From positions 212,501 through 276,500 of the forward strand of contig JAQPZY010001665.1 of the NCBI GenBank assembly GCA_029931535.1: a stretch of DNA of 64,000 bases. The letters are read 5' to 3'. The DNA comes from Margaritifera margaritifera. Taxonomy: Eukaryota > Mollusca > Bivalvia > Unionida > Margaritiferidae. Of this stretch, positions 22,458-33,756 are shown piece by piece. The stretch's first letter is position 1; the number at the start of each line of letters is the position of its first letter. A program made the translations under genes and the position numbers. The notes beneath the pieces are model-generated. The model worked only from the letters and a program-made list of their open reading frames with translations, made no database searches and was not told the origin of the DNA.

Positions 22458-22724
22458 TAAAAAATTACAATCACTTTACAAAACACTTGCTTCTGACGTA
22501 TCTTACAGTTGTAATGAATGAATATTTGCTGTTTTATGACACCGATAGTAAAGTATCGGATTTTGTGGCACACACGCCAAATGATACTGCATTCATTCCA
22601 TAATATTCCAAATTATAAAACTGATCAATGAAAAAATATCTTAATGAACATTTCTAACATAGGATTTACCCTTGTCTTCGGAAACTCATATAAAAGGTAA
22701 ATTTTTCTTTCTGTCTCTTTCTGT

Positions 22725-22729
22725 CTCTC

Positions 22730-22827
<98 letters not shown>

Positions 22828-22836
22828 ACACACACA
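22725..22836. repeat. (CT)n(CA)n compound microsatellite
   Basis: CT units with one CCCT interruption pass into CA units with one CATACA interruption. Just upstream (22640-22680) is a single decayed copy of the 'taacataggatttaccctt' satellite core. Confidence 0.96.
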
Positions 22837-22899
22837 ATAATTTTCATAATCTGTTGAGTAAAGTCAATGTTACGGCTAGATATTAAATAAACTGGGTGG

Positions 22900-23600
22900 T
22901 TGCCTGGTGCTAATTCCAAATATAATGCTTGCAGAAGCTTGTAACATATTTAAGAAGGATACTTGACACACGCCAAATCGTAAGGCAAACTCACAGCTAG
23001 CAGAATTGTAACATATTTAAAAACCAAATTTGGTACATGCCGTTTTGCCGGCTGAGATTATAGGCAATGCAGGCTGCCAGAATTGGGCCGTTATATTTTG
23101 GCACTGCTATGTGTCAAGAAACAAATTCTAACATTGTTTTGTTTTTGGGTTTGTTTTTTATATATACTGTTTTCAAAACAACCAACACAGAGGAAAACGT
23201 TGCGGTACACGAAATTTTAAGCTTGGCGATACATATGTCTTATTTTGATTGAATGTCTTGAATCTAAAGCAAAATACTTCGTCATTAGAAGAGATTTCAC
23301 TACCTATAACAAAAAATGTAACAATGTATAACCTGATTTTCCTCATTTGCTTTCAGACAGTGACAAAGATAGGACGTCAAAAACTGTCTCGCTCCACGCT
23401 TTGCTTAAATTGGAGTCAGTTCATAGTAGAGAATTATAACATTGTTTTGGCACACGCCTTTGCCATCTGAGAGCATAGACAACACATGCTGACAGAATTT
23501 TAGACTTAAATTTGGCGCACGCCACATTTTACTGCGTTCATTCGACAATATTTCATTGTATGCACTATGCTCGCAGTAGCTATAGAAGCGGTTCATGTGA
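22900..23600. repeat. Loosely repeated DNA around an 'acacgcc' core
   Basis: Short segments resembling 'ggcacacgcc..a..ttttactgcattcattc' recur near 22572, 22970, 23450 and 23510, with a linked 'gcagaagctt' or 'gctgacagaatt' motif. Copies are strongly diverged. No exon-like frame is convincing. Confidence 0.45.
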
Positions 23601-23960
23601 CTACGTCAATCAGTGTGAGAACGGTGTGTTTGCGGGACACTTTACTTCAACCACTGCTCGCTTTAGTAAATAGTAACTACGTCAATCAGTGTGAGAACGG
23701 TGTGTTTGCGGGACACTTTACTTCAACCACTGCTCGCTTTAGTAAATAGCAACTACGTCAATCAGTGTGAGAACGGTGTGTTTGCGGGACACTTTACTTC
23801 AACCACTGCTCGCTTTATTAAATAGTAACTACGTCAATCAGTGTGAAGCGGCCTGTTTGCGATTTAGTATATAATGTAGCTAGGGTCAGTCAGTGCGAAT
23901 CGGTCTGTTTGAGGGAGACTTAACTTCAACCACTGCTCGCTTTTGTACGTAAATGTGTTC
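23601..23960. repeat. 76-bp minisatellite (3 good, 2 decayed copies)
   Basis: CTACGTCAATCAGTGTGAGA begins copies at 23601, 23677, 23753 and 23829, exactly 76 bp apart. Each good copy ends CACTGCTCGCTTTAGTAAA. The fourth and a fifth (near 23890) are rearranged. Positions 23961-24530 contain no recognised gene. Confidence 0.92.
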
Positions 23961-24529
23961 AAATTAATATTTATCTTTATTTTTATGAAAGAATGTTTAA
24001 TTTTTGATGAAATCGGCAAGTTTTGCTACTTTGAGTCCACGAGCCAGAATAAAAGTCAAGTGTGAAAGTAGGATAGAGCTCTCCAGCACCGGTGTTCTAC
24101 ACTAAAAAACACGATCATATACATATAGGAACGTAAAAGATATTCACACACGCACACATGTTATAATTGACCGGATTTGAGTTTTGTTTCATTTGGCAAT
24201 CATTTATTTTTTTTATCTGTTTTCGAAGAGATCTAAGCTGTTCTAAAAAGGGTAGTATATGTCTATGTCTATGTTCACAACCCAACTAAAACTTCAAAAA
24301 CCCCTCTTGTGTGTGATAGCATGTTTGTGTGGGTATAGTGTGTCTATAAACACTCCCCGCTTTTTTGTGTATGACAGTGTGTGCATATTTCATCCCTCTC
24401 CTTTTGCATCCTACTCATTTTCGTTACATAGTTGGTTGGCGGTTTTGGTCACTTCACACTGCGTTTTGGATAGTATATGTGAGGTATAATTGATAGTAAA
24501 TAACTAAGTATTAGATAGTTTATAACTAA

Positions 24530-25430
24530 GTATTGGATAGCAAATAACTATTCCCATGTTAAATTCTCGTAGACACTGAAACTTTAGACCATACATTTTC
24601 CCATGTTAAATTCTTGTTTGTGTCTATAATCCTTCTCTATTTAAATTTCCTTGTGGGGTAATAAACTTTTAGCCAATGTAGGTCAACAACTTCTAACAAT
24701 GTTACCATTTACCCTCAATATTAAATTCCGGGTTGGGTCTATAAACCATTACCCAATGTAGGTCAACCACTTATTATCATTTGTCCTGAATGATATATTC
24801 CCGTAGAGCCCTAAAACCGGTCGACCTCTTTTAACATAGGAGTCCCATAAACGCCGACCTATACTACTGGTGCGCATGACCAGTGGAGTAGTAGTGGCTT
24901 TCCACTACTTCCTCTAAATGTTATTCTCATTTAAGAAAAATAACCACATATCGTTAGCATTCTTAAACAGCTAACACGCCACTTGTGTTAGTCATCTAGC
25001 CGCCTAAAACAGATGTTCACCGAGTCCAGCCCCTGATCAGAGGTCAGCTAGATAATCAATACACATCTGATATTTTCTCACATATTTAATAATATATATC
25101 TCTTAAGTAATGGCGATGGTTGATTTTACCCAATGTTGTTCAACCACTTCTAACATGTTACCATTTACCTTCATGTTAAATCCCGTAGACCCTATAACAT
25201 ATGATTTCTTTTAACATGACAGTCCCATAGACACCTATAACATTCGACCTCTTTTAACATGGGAGTCCCATAGACACCTATAACATTTGACCTCTTTTAA
25301 CATGGGAGTCCCATAGACACCTATAACATTCGACCTCTTTTAACATGGGAGTCCCATAGACACCTATAACATTCGACCTCTTTTAACATGGGAGTCCCAT
25401 AGACACCTATATCGCCTATATATACTACTA
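24530..25430. repeat. Decayed 43-bp satellite with a fresh core
   Basis: From 25213 to 25412 there are near-perfect 43-bp copies of TAGACACCTATAACATTCGA followed by CCTCTTTTAACATGGGAGTCCCA. Upstream to about 24530 the same words appear in scattered, diverged copies (CCCATGTTAAATTC, TGTCTATAATCC, GGTCAACCACTTCTAACAA). An old degenerate array appears to have re-expanded at its 3' end. 25430-26320 is unassigned. Confidence 0.8.
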
Positions 25431-26324
25431 CGCACCTCTATCGGCAGAGTATTCAAACTCTTAGCGCAATGCCGATTCACCATGAGAGGAAGCAGTGGAA
25501 GGTAACTAGCGCAAATAAGCAAGAGTAGAAATAAAACAAATGCACAAGCTTTGAAGGGAAAAGAAAAATGAAATACAGGAATATGTTTTCTTTGTAATGC
25601 ATTTCAGCATTTTCAGGAGAATATGACTGTTACTGTAAAAGGATCCAATAATGAGAAGGTCTTATTGTGTGCATTTATTTAATGATTTTATTATGTGCAT
25701 ACATTTAATGGTTGCTTCTGATTTGGTATGCTTGATGATGATAAATATCATATTCAACAGCATTTGACAAGTATATACGACTATGTCAATTTACATCGTG
25801 AAGGTTCACTAAAGCAGTAGATAGATGCTTTTTTCTGTGCATGAGTCGTTTCTTGTCCCTCTAAGAAATATCGTTGATATAGAAAAGTAATTGCCCATTG
25901 AAATACTTCAAACTCGTTCAGTCACGTTCAGCTGTTTCTCTTCGGCTATTTGTTTTATTTGCGTCTACCAGCATTTTTCGTTCTGATCTTTTTTCCATGC
26001 TGATGCATACGATTTACAACGGTTTATTTTTCTTTATCTCGTACCATTCTGTGTTCATAACGTTTCTGACCGTATGCCACAGTTTCATAATGTTACGTTG
26101 CCTCACTGCAACCAAAGTATACCGTTTGATCATTGCAACGTCTCTTCTTCGTTCCGTTTCGTGACCCATTTGAGACGACGGTGTTCTTCTTTCCTATATT
26201 TGGAGCTGAGCAAACGATATAAACTTTGACAAAGCTGTTGTGATTGACAAACCTTATTTTATTAAGGATAAAAATCTGATACAAGATATCTTAGGGATGT
26301 TTAATTGTAGCTTCTTGTAAATAT

Positions 26325-27355
26325 TGTACCATATGGAACTTTAGCATTGCTAGTCACTATAGGACCCTATAGAACTTTAACATTGCTAGTCACTATAGGA
26401 CCCTATGGAACTTTAGCATTGCTACTCACTATAGGACCTATGGAACTTTAGCATTGCTACTCACTATAGGACCTATGGAACTTTAGCATTAATACTCACT
26501 ATAGAACCGTATGGAACTTTAACATTGCTAGTCACTATAGGACCCTATGGAACTTTAACATTGTTAGTCACTATATCACCCTATGGAACTTTAGCATTGT
26601 TAGTCACTATATCACCCTATGGAACTTTAGCATTGTCAGTCACTATAGGACCATATGGAACTTAACATTGTGAGTTATTATGGCACCCTATGGAACGTTA
26701 ACATTGCTAGTCACTATAGAACCCTATGGAACTTAACCATTGCTACTCACTATTGGACCCTACGGAACTTTAGCATTGCTACTCACTATTGGACCCTACG
26801 GAACTTTAGCTTTGCTAGTCACTATATCATCCTATGCAACTTTAGCATTGTTAGTCACTATATGACCCTATTAAACTTTAACATTGCTAGTCACTATATC
26901 ACCCTATGCAACTTTAGCATTGTTAGTCACTATATGACCCTATTAAACTTTAACATTGCTAGTCACTATATCACCCTATGCAACTTTAGCATTGTTAGTC
27001 ACTATATGACCCTATGGAACTTTAACATTGCCAGTCACTATATCACCCTATGCAACTTTAGCATTGTTAGTCACTATATGACCCTATTAAACTTTAACAT
27101 TGCTAGTCACTATATCACCCTATGCAACTTTAGCATTGTTAGTCACTATATGACCCTATTAAACTTTAACATTGCTAGTCACTATATCACCCTATGCAAC
27201 TTTAGCATTGTTAGTCACTATATGACCCTATGGAACTTTAACATTGCTAGTCACCATAGGACTATACGGAACTTTGACATTGTGAGTTATTATAGCACAC
27301 TATGGAACTATAACATTGCTAGTCACTATATCACCCTATGGAACTTTAACATGAC
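26325..27355. repeat. 36-bp minisatellite (about 28 copies) with 72-bp dimers
   Basis: Unit: GGAACTTTAGCATTGCTAGT followed by CACTATAGGACCCTAT. In the 3' half, alternating variants form a 72-bp higher-order dimer (CTATGCAACTTTAG.. / CTATTAAACTTTAA..) repeated several times. Because 36 is a multiple of three, a 276-codon frame runs through 26655-27485 on the + strand. Its peptide is purely a translation of the repeat (NFNIASHYITLC-like), with no independent evidence of being a gene. Confidence 0.95.
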
Positions 27356-27789
27356 GGATGTGACTATAGACAATAATGTTTTAAAAGTGCCGTTAAAATC
27401 TCAAACAACAGGCCTACATTTTTCAGATTGCTTATATATCTTGTATCTGCTAAACATTTTCCATAAAAATATGCAAAACAATTAGTGGATAAAAAATATA
27501 AATGTATATATTAATTACAACAATTATTAATGGATATCGGATTCGATATTTTTGTAAGTGTAAATCTGTTGGTCTGCAAACATAAATCATACAAAATCGA
27601 AAGATAACGATCCACTTTCTGCGATCAGGATCCCATAAAAATGCCTACGACAGATCGAATACAGATAGAAAATAGAAATTGGAAAAAAGATAAGTTCATT
27701 TATGCATGAACAAATTCAGATATTATTTAATCCAACGTACTGGTATGAATTTTATTGGTTTTGTCTTTAGTGTGAGTGAGACTTACAGA

Positions 27790-28135
27790 CTAGTGGCGGA
27801 TCCAGAAATATTCATGAGTGGCCTAAACGCGTAAACAAGTAGGCGAGGGGTATGTGGGACCGAACCCCAGGTGGGGAGCCAGGGGGTGAAGTGTCTGGTA
27901 GCTCCTGTATTTGAAGCGTTTCCAGGGCGCAAAGCCACCTGTACCCTGCATGTTAAGAGTTTCCAGGGTATACTTTCAAACATGTACCTGTAAACTTACT
28001 CTAGGAAAAATTCCGATTGTTTCGCCCATACCTTTGGGTTGTTTTTTTTTTTTTTTTTTTTGGGCCGGGGTGAAGGAGCGCGGGCTCTGCCCCATTTCCC
28101 CCGTCCCCCGTATCGCCTTTGCCACCCCGATATTG
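27790..28135. mobile_element. Possible hAT-like non-autonomous element
   Basis: It starts CTAGTGGCGGATCCAGAAAT, a sequence typical of the ends of hAT-type miniature elements. It carries GGGACCGAACCCCAGGTGGG and a poly-T tract, and ends in a GC-rich stretch (GCGCGGGCTCTGCCCC) with GTATCGCCTTTGCCAC, a decayed inverse of the start. The GC-rich style contrasts sharply with the AT-rich surroundings. No target-site duplication was found by eye. Confidence 0.5.
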
Positions 28136-28395
28136 AATCGCACTTCCACAGATCAATCAAAGACAAGACGTGTCATTCGACATGGTTAATTTGTCTCGTC
28201 ACACATCCTTCACAGACTTTATGGTTTCTTAATAAACCTAGGCATTATGACCTACATTAGATGCAATTTGTTTTTTAAACACTGATCGTTCTTTATGCGT
28301 GTTTGTTATAGAAAAGACCGTCTATCCGATAATTGAATACTGATAATGCAGCTAGTTTCTTTACTTGCACTTCTAATAATAGCATACATACGTGT

Positions 28396-28397
<2 letters not shown>

Positions 28398-28437
<40 letters not shown>
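28398..28437. repeat. (CT)n(CA)n microsatellite
   Basis: About eleven CT units followed by ten CA units. Confidence 0.95.
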
Positions 28438-28438
<1 letters not shown>

Positions 28439-28464
28439 TTTACATGGCGATCAGGCCCAGTTGA

Positions 28465-28595
28465 ATGATACAGTCCAAACACAACACAGTTGCAGCACCG
28501 TCTACGAATACAATGAGTACCTCCTGCGATGTAAAAGTGAGGAATTAACGGTCGATTTCTGGTGGAGCAACGGTGCTCAAATTTTACAGATGTAA
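28465..28595 (+). CDS. Possible terminal exon, unknown product
   Basis: After ATGGCGATCAG there is an open frame reading LNDTVQTQHSCSTVYEYNEY, LLRCKSEELTVDFWW and SNGAQILQM, then two stops and an overlapping AATAAATAAAG. Amino-acid use looks protein-like, with two cysteines and aromatic residues, and a polyadenylation-type signal follows at once. However, the acceptor has a poor pyrimidine tract (a CA microsatellite) and no partner exon was found. I do not recognise a family. It may be a pseudo-exon or chance. Confidence 0.22.
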
Positions 28596-28980
28596 TAAAT
28601 AAAGTGACTTTTATATATTTAGTGCATAATGTACCTTAGTCCGGACTTTTACTTTAAAAACTCACGGTACAGTATCAGGCTTGAATCTCATCCTCTTTGT
28701 TATTTCTCTAAACCTCGAAAGCCTCTGATAAAAAGTGCTCAAAGCAGATGCCATCGACTCTCCTGGGCTGTCACGTCCCCGCCAAACCTCTTTTATACTG
28801 GTGAATACATGTCTTTCTCAATCATAGTTTTTTATCAGGAAAAAAACTCTATATCTCCAGGTTCATTTTAGGTGTCTAAGGAAAATTAATATTATGGATC
28901 GATATGCGTATCTATGGGAATTTAACACTATGAATCACTTTGAATGTCTAACACACTGAATGACAAGCATTTGTTTTATA

Positions 28981-30080
28981 AATATAGAAGACCTGATGAA
29001 ATAAGGCTAATATATCTTCAGTTGAATTATCATGGAAAGTACCACATGATTTGGTGAAATTCAAAATGGTGGCTGTACTGAGGTTATATATGTAAAGGAG
29101 GAGTGTTTTTAACGCGGCAATTTTAACACCACTTGAAATGACGAGCAATTACGAGTGATTCCGCATTTAGTTTAGCATTATTGACAGTGTACACAATTGA
29201 AAGAAAAGGTATCAGGACTTATCCCCACTAGTAATCCTTGTTATGAAAAAAGACATGTACATATCCTAGACTAGGTTAAAAGATCGTACAATTTTCTTTA
29301 TACTGATATCTGAACGATGGTGTTTATTTGGGTTTGAAGGTACACCGCTAGGTTTTATTTCTGACGTGCATCTCACAGAAGATTGTTTACTCTGGATGAC
29401 TATTTTCACTTCCTTAACTTCAGAGGTAAATTATAACAAAAAGATTTTAAAAAAGATAAAAGTAATGCTAACATTCCGAAACTGAAACGTAGATTAAAAC
29501 ATCCATAATGTTACATAGTAAATTTTAATTTTTACATTTTTAAAAAGTACAATTGTAACATTTTTATTTTGTTAAAAATTTTAATTGTTTCAAATATTTG
29601 ATTTGTTATTTTATATTTTTTTTATAATGGTTTAATTCTTTGAGGATATTTTTGTCTCCACTAAATTCAGCGTCAATTCCGGAATTTTTGTACCACTTTT
29701 AGTCTAGGCCATATTTTTAATATAATATTCCGGATTTTCTTTACCCTCAGCAAAATTCAGTTTCAGGTTCGGAATTTTAGTATAACTTTCAGTGCCACTC
29801 ATCTTAATAAAATATTCCGGGATTTGTTTGTCTCCGCCAAATTCAGCTCATATCAGAATTTTAGTAGGACTTTTACTCTTGGATAAATACATCAGGTAGA
29901 CACCTTCCTCACGTCATTGCCGGTCAGTTCAGGGGCATTGAAGATGCCATGATAAAAAACTTCTCCTTCACATATATAACCTCATTACAGCCACCATTTT
30001 GAATTCACCTAGTCATTTAGTGCTTTCCATGTTAAGTCAACTGAAGATATATTAGCCTTATTTCATCAGACCTATTATAT
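28981..30080. mobile_element. 1.1-kb element with ~130-bp inverted repeats
   Basis: The left arm (28981-29118: CCTGATGAAATAAGGCTAAT, then ATATCTTCAGTTGA, TTCAAAATGGTGGCTGTA and GAGGTTATATATGT) is present as its reverse complement at 29945-30080 (ACATATATAACCTCATTACA ... CCTTATTTCATCAGACC). The arms are about 85 percent alike by eye, and similarity continues a few bases outward. The interior is AT-rich, without an obvious transposase, and includes the 85-bp repeats listed separately. It is best read as a non-autonomous DNA transposon or foldback element. Confidence 0.78.
29640..29880. repeat. ~85-bp tandem repeat (3 decayed copies)
   Basis: Three copies of a unit marked by AATATTCCGGATTTTCTTT, 'caaattcag' and GGAATTTTAGTA...ACTTTTAG. 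It lies inside the inverted-repeat element. Confidence 0.7.
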
Positions 30081-30094
30081 CTTAAGTTGGATTG

Positions 30095-30340
30095 AAATTA
30101 AGTGTCCTAGATACCCGCAGCGAACTACAGTGTTAGTTTCCCACAGATCCCCATAGCGACATACAATATTGAACCTATAGAGGCTTTTTAATATTAAATT
30201 CCCTCTGTAACCACAGTGACCGAAATGAAAATGGCGGTGTGATGTTGAATTCTCGTTGTATCCAGATCTGCCCTAATGTTAAATTTCTCTTGTTCACATA
30301 GTGCCCTTTATTTTGTTTTCGTCCGGATATAAACGTGAAT
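30095..30340. repeat. Decayed satellite related to 1.2 kb and 24.5 kb arrays
   Basis: Recurring words 'taatgttaaatttctcttgt', 'ttcccacagatccccatag' and 'ttaaattccctctgtaacca' resemble the degenerate arrays elsewhere in the window. Periodicity is about 40-60 bp and irregular. Confidence 0.45.
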
Positions 30341-30587
30341 TATGTGGCCTTGAGAAGTTGGTAGCCTAGTTCTGTAACATACATTCCATCAAAAGTTTGA
30401 TAGTCAACTGATTTCGGTTTCCAATGGACACTCATCCATGTCTGATTTATCTATAGTTTACAAACATAGGCATGAACATGATGAGAGTTAAAATCGCTAG
30501 TTAATCAAGTTTTGGTACTATATTCAATGCTGGTCTTGCCTTTAGACTCGTATCGTTTGTCTTAAGAGTTCATATGTTTTTTGACAA

Positions 30588-30750
30588 TAGGGGACATTGA
30601 ATATCGAATAGAAGCAGGTTTTGGTAAACTCAATGACAATAGGTGATACTGAACATCGAATAGAAACAGGTCTTGGTAAACTCAGTTAATGACAATAAAT
30701 GACACTAACTATCGAATAGAGACTCGGTTTTGGTAAATGCAGTCAATTCG
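30588..30750. repeat. ~58-bp tandem repeat (3 copies)
   Basis: Copies of GACAATAGGGGACATTGAAT, ATCGAATAGAAGCAGGTTTT and GGTAAACTCA. 30341-30587 holds nothing recognised. Confidence 0.8.
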
Positions 30751-30923
30751 GATTATCAGATGATTCGTGTGGACAATTATTTTAAAAAAGTTAATATTTT
30801 GAAATCTATTTGTTGTGGCTTGGCTGTTGTTTGCAGGCATTTTTTTTAAAGGCGCCTCGTTGTCTTATAATGCACTCCTAAATGTACATTGTAGGCACTT
30901 TTTATTTATGATCAGTTCATACT

Positions 30924-30926
<3 letters not shown>

Positions 30927-31011
<85 letters not shown>

Positions 31012-31026
31012 AGAAGAAGAAGAAGA
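30927..31026. repeat. (GA)n(GAA)n microsatellite
   Basis: About 40 GA units followed by GAA units. The frame reading Arg-Glu repeats over it is not a gene. 31030-31540 is unassigned. Confidence 0.97.
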
Positions 31027-31544
31027 TGAAGAGAATTTAATATAAAAGGCAGATATATTTCCTAAATAGGAACAGAAAGTAGTTCCAGAGGTGATATTGC
31101 TAAACTTGGGATACCGTGGCGATCACGACATTTCTCACACTGACATTTCAACGTCCCATTGTCAAATATATGATAAATTTGTCATATGGCAAAAAATAAA
31201 AGAAAAACAAAACACAGATATCTAAAACTACAGAAATATTCATGTAAATACAATGAATTAAATGTATGTACACCTAACTTTGTTTACTTCAGTGGCTGAG
31301 TTGATATTTACATTATCATTCCTGATGAATTTATAGCATGTTTCAAGGTTTTGTTATCTTTCGTGTTTCTTTTACTTTTTTCTGTGTTGTTTTCCACTGA
31401 ATTCCAAAGGACCCAGTTCTATCGCCAATTTGTACAATTACTATCATATACCATGTACTGTACATTTCTTTTATTGTCTTCTCGTGTAGGAAGCATCCAA
31501 AATGGTCATCAAAAATGAGCCATTATCCACGTAAGGGTCTGAAA

Positions 31545-31790
31545 GAGAATAGTTTAAAAAATTACAGTACAGAAAAGAATGAAATACTGTGCGATAATAA
31601 GTCAGTAGACTTGATAATCACAGGACAGAAAAAGCATGAAATACTGTGCGATACTTAGTCAGTAGACTTAGCAATTACAGGGCAGAAAAGCATGAAATAA
31701 TGTGCGATAGAAAGTCAGTAGACTTATTAATTACAGGACAGAACAAGTATGAAATACTGTGCGATACTTAGCAGACTTGATAACATTTTG
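31545..31790. repeat. ~64-bp tandem repeat (4 copies)
   Basis: Copies marked by AATTACAGTACAGAAAAG, GAATGAAATACTGTGCGATA and AGTCAGTAGACTT. The last is truncated. Confidence 0.88.
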
Positions 31791-31837
31791 AACATATTGT
31801 AAACTTACAAATGCTACTTTACATGAAACCGGAGATA

Positions 31838-31902
<65 letters not shown>
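31838..31902. repeat. (TA)n microsatellite
   Basis: About 32 TA units. Confidence 0.97.
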
Positions 31903-31908
<6 letters not shown>

Positions 31909-32129
31909 GTAATCTCAGTTTAGTTTATATTCTCATCAGCCAGTATAATTCTTTTAGCAAATGTATATTTTGTTGTGTATAAAAGTCTCAAAAATTTTAT
32001 CGATAATTACGTTACACTTATCTTTAAAACACCATAGCATAATTCATTTATTAATTCGTACTCAATATTCAATCAAATATATGTATAAGATGAACAATTA
32101 TAGCCTGGATGTGCGATAAGAAAATGTAT

Positions 32130-32400
32130 GTTAAATAAGGAAGATTACATGGTTATGGTGTAGATATCAGTGATAACGATAACATTTTTGTATTGAAAGT
32201 CAGAACGTCGAAGATTACATTATTATATTGTATATCTAATTTATAACGATAACAACTTTGTACTGAAAGCCAGATGAAACATGGAAGATTAAATTGTTCT
32301 GTTGTTGATCTCAGTAGCAACGATAACAATTTCGTACTAAAGATGGAAGATTACATGGTTATATTGTAGATCTCGGTGATAACGATAACAATTTCGACTA
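32130..32400. repeat. ~70-bp tandem repeat (4 diverged copies)
   Basis: Copies marked by GGAAGATTACATGGTTAT, TGTAGATCTCGGTGATAACG and ATAACAATTTCGTACT. It ends about 100 bp before the left inverted repeat at 32503. Confidence 0.82.
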
Positions 32401-32502
32401 ATCTCCCTGTCGACAGTTGCCTATCACCAAGTTAGTGTGTAATCCACTACTAAATTTTCCAAGCATATTTATCGTGATATTATCTATTATCAGAGTGTTA
32501 AT

Positions 32503-32615
32503 AGATGTAAAAGACTGTTTAAACTCACCTGCCCAAAGCGGCCCAAACCAGTCAAATACCAGCCCCGTTCCCATTCCCCAGTCACGTTTCAATTCCCAAC
32601 CCTAGTTTCCATTCC
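32503..32615. repeat. Left inverted repeat of a 6.6-kb element
   Basis: Reads AGATGTAAAAGACTGTTTAA, then ACTCACCTGCC, CCAAACCAGTCAAA and CCCATTCCCCAGT. The reverse complement of 38975-39080 follows the same order (AGATTTAAAAGAC, TTTTAAACTCACCTGCC, ACTAGTCAAAAA, CCTATTCCCCAG). Identity is about 70 percent by eye with small indels. Because the two arms face each other across Polinton-type sequence, they are plausible terminal inverted repeats. No target-site duplication is apparent. Confidence 0.62.
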
Positions 32616-32885
32616 ACAGCCTTGTTCCCTAGAGATGCTGGGAAAATTAGGCTCGGTATTATGATGCAGTCGCTGTTGGTAGTAGCAGAGGGTCTCAGAG
32701 ACCTTGTCAAGAAAGGGACGATCGCCATGGAAGAGGTAGGTGCCTTCATCTAGACGGTCGTCGATCTAAGATGAAGAGCAAGATAGCCAGCCGCAACGAC
32801 GGAGCCATTAGTGGTACCAACTCCAGAGTGGCAGCTGGAGTCATCAGTGGTACTAACTTCAGAATCGCTCCTGGGGTAAGTAGTA

Positions 32886-33467
32886 GTGCAAGCTTTAGAG
32901 TCTGCTATGGATTTTGGCGAAGGGAATGATGGCATTCGCCAAGTGATTGATGAGCTTATTTCTGAGGTCACCGAACCCTGGATGCCAAACCAGGTAGAAC
33001 AGCCAACCCAGGCTGAAGAGCCAACCCATGTCAAGTCAAGGCGTTTGAGACGTCAAGCTATGGCGAAGGCCAGTGCAAGGGAGGAAATGCAAGCGGAGGA
33101 AGCAGTGGCGGTAATGGAACCAGTTCTGGTGGTGGAACCAGTGGAAGATGACGAGACAACACCAACAATGAGAGTTGATCTGAAAAGAGAGAACTGTGCT
33201 AAACTGTACGAAGATGAAGGAACGCTGAATCAACTACGTGCAGCCATTCTGGAAATGCTCACGAAGGACTTTGACGAGAGTCACAAAGGCATTGAGTATG
33301 CACTGCACGCTACAACCAGCAATGGCCAGCTAGCTGGCAATGTCTACCATGTGTGGCATACATTTGAACTAGGCCCCATTCTCGCAAATGCCATATTGGA
33401 CGTGATGAGAAAACAACCCAAACCAATCACGGTAATAATAAGACTAAGAACGAAGAAAATAAAATAG
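32886..33467 (+). CDS. 193-codon frame, unknown protein in the inverted-repeat element
   Basis: An uninterrupted frame with protein-like composition. Residues 1-70 are acidic and Gln/Glu-rich, with SRRLRRQAMAKASAREEMQ as a basic stretch. Residues 70-100 are Val/Glu-rich. The C-terminal 95 residues look like a folded domain (KLYEDEGTLNQLRAAILEML, then GNVYHVWHTFELGPILANAI). It lies inside the inverted repeats and on the opposite strand from the polymerase remnant, an arrangement common in Polintons, whose genes lie on both strands. I do not recognise the family and the start codon is uncertain; an upstream in-frame region exists. It is notable for being intact beside heavily broken neighbours. 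Confidence 0.45.
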   Translation: MQALESAMDFGEGNDGIRQVIDELISEVTEPWMPNQVEQPTQAEEPTHVKSRRLRRQAMAKASAREEMQAEEAVAVMEPVLVVEPVEDDETTPTMRVDLKRENCAKLYEDEGTLNQLRAAILEMLTKDFDESHKGIEYALHATTSNGQLAGNVYHVWHTFELGPILANAILDVMRKQPKPITVIIRLRTKKIK

Positions 33468-33756
33468 ACAAAAAGCGGCCGGGAAGGATGAGCATGAGAA
33501 AATGGCGTTAGCCTGGGGATTGCTGAACCCGACGATATAGCAAGGCCGTAGCGAATACTGAGCCTAAAATGGTGGTAGCATGGGGCAGAGGCCTAACTAC
33601 AACGGGATTGACATGGCGTAAATTTGATTAACGCTATTATTGTGATAGCAGAGGCTGGTCCAAACGTCGATGCATAAAGCCGCCCGGGGTTGGGGAGGGG
33701 GGTTATTGGATGGGAGGGGGGGGGGGGTACCACTGCCTTCCCCGACAAGTTTTGTG

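Noticed and set aside
26655..27485. 276-codon + strand frame as a repeat-protein gene
   Set aside because: It is only the translation of a 36-bp minisatellite; no splice site, start context or flanking domain supports it.
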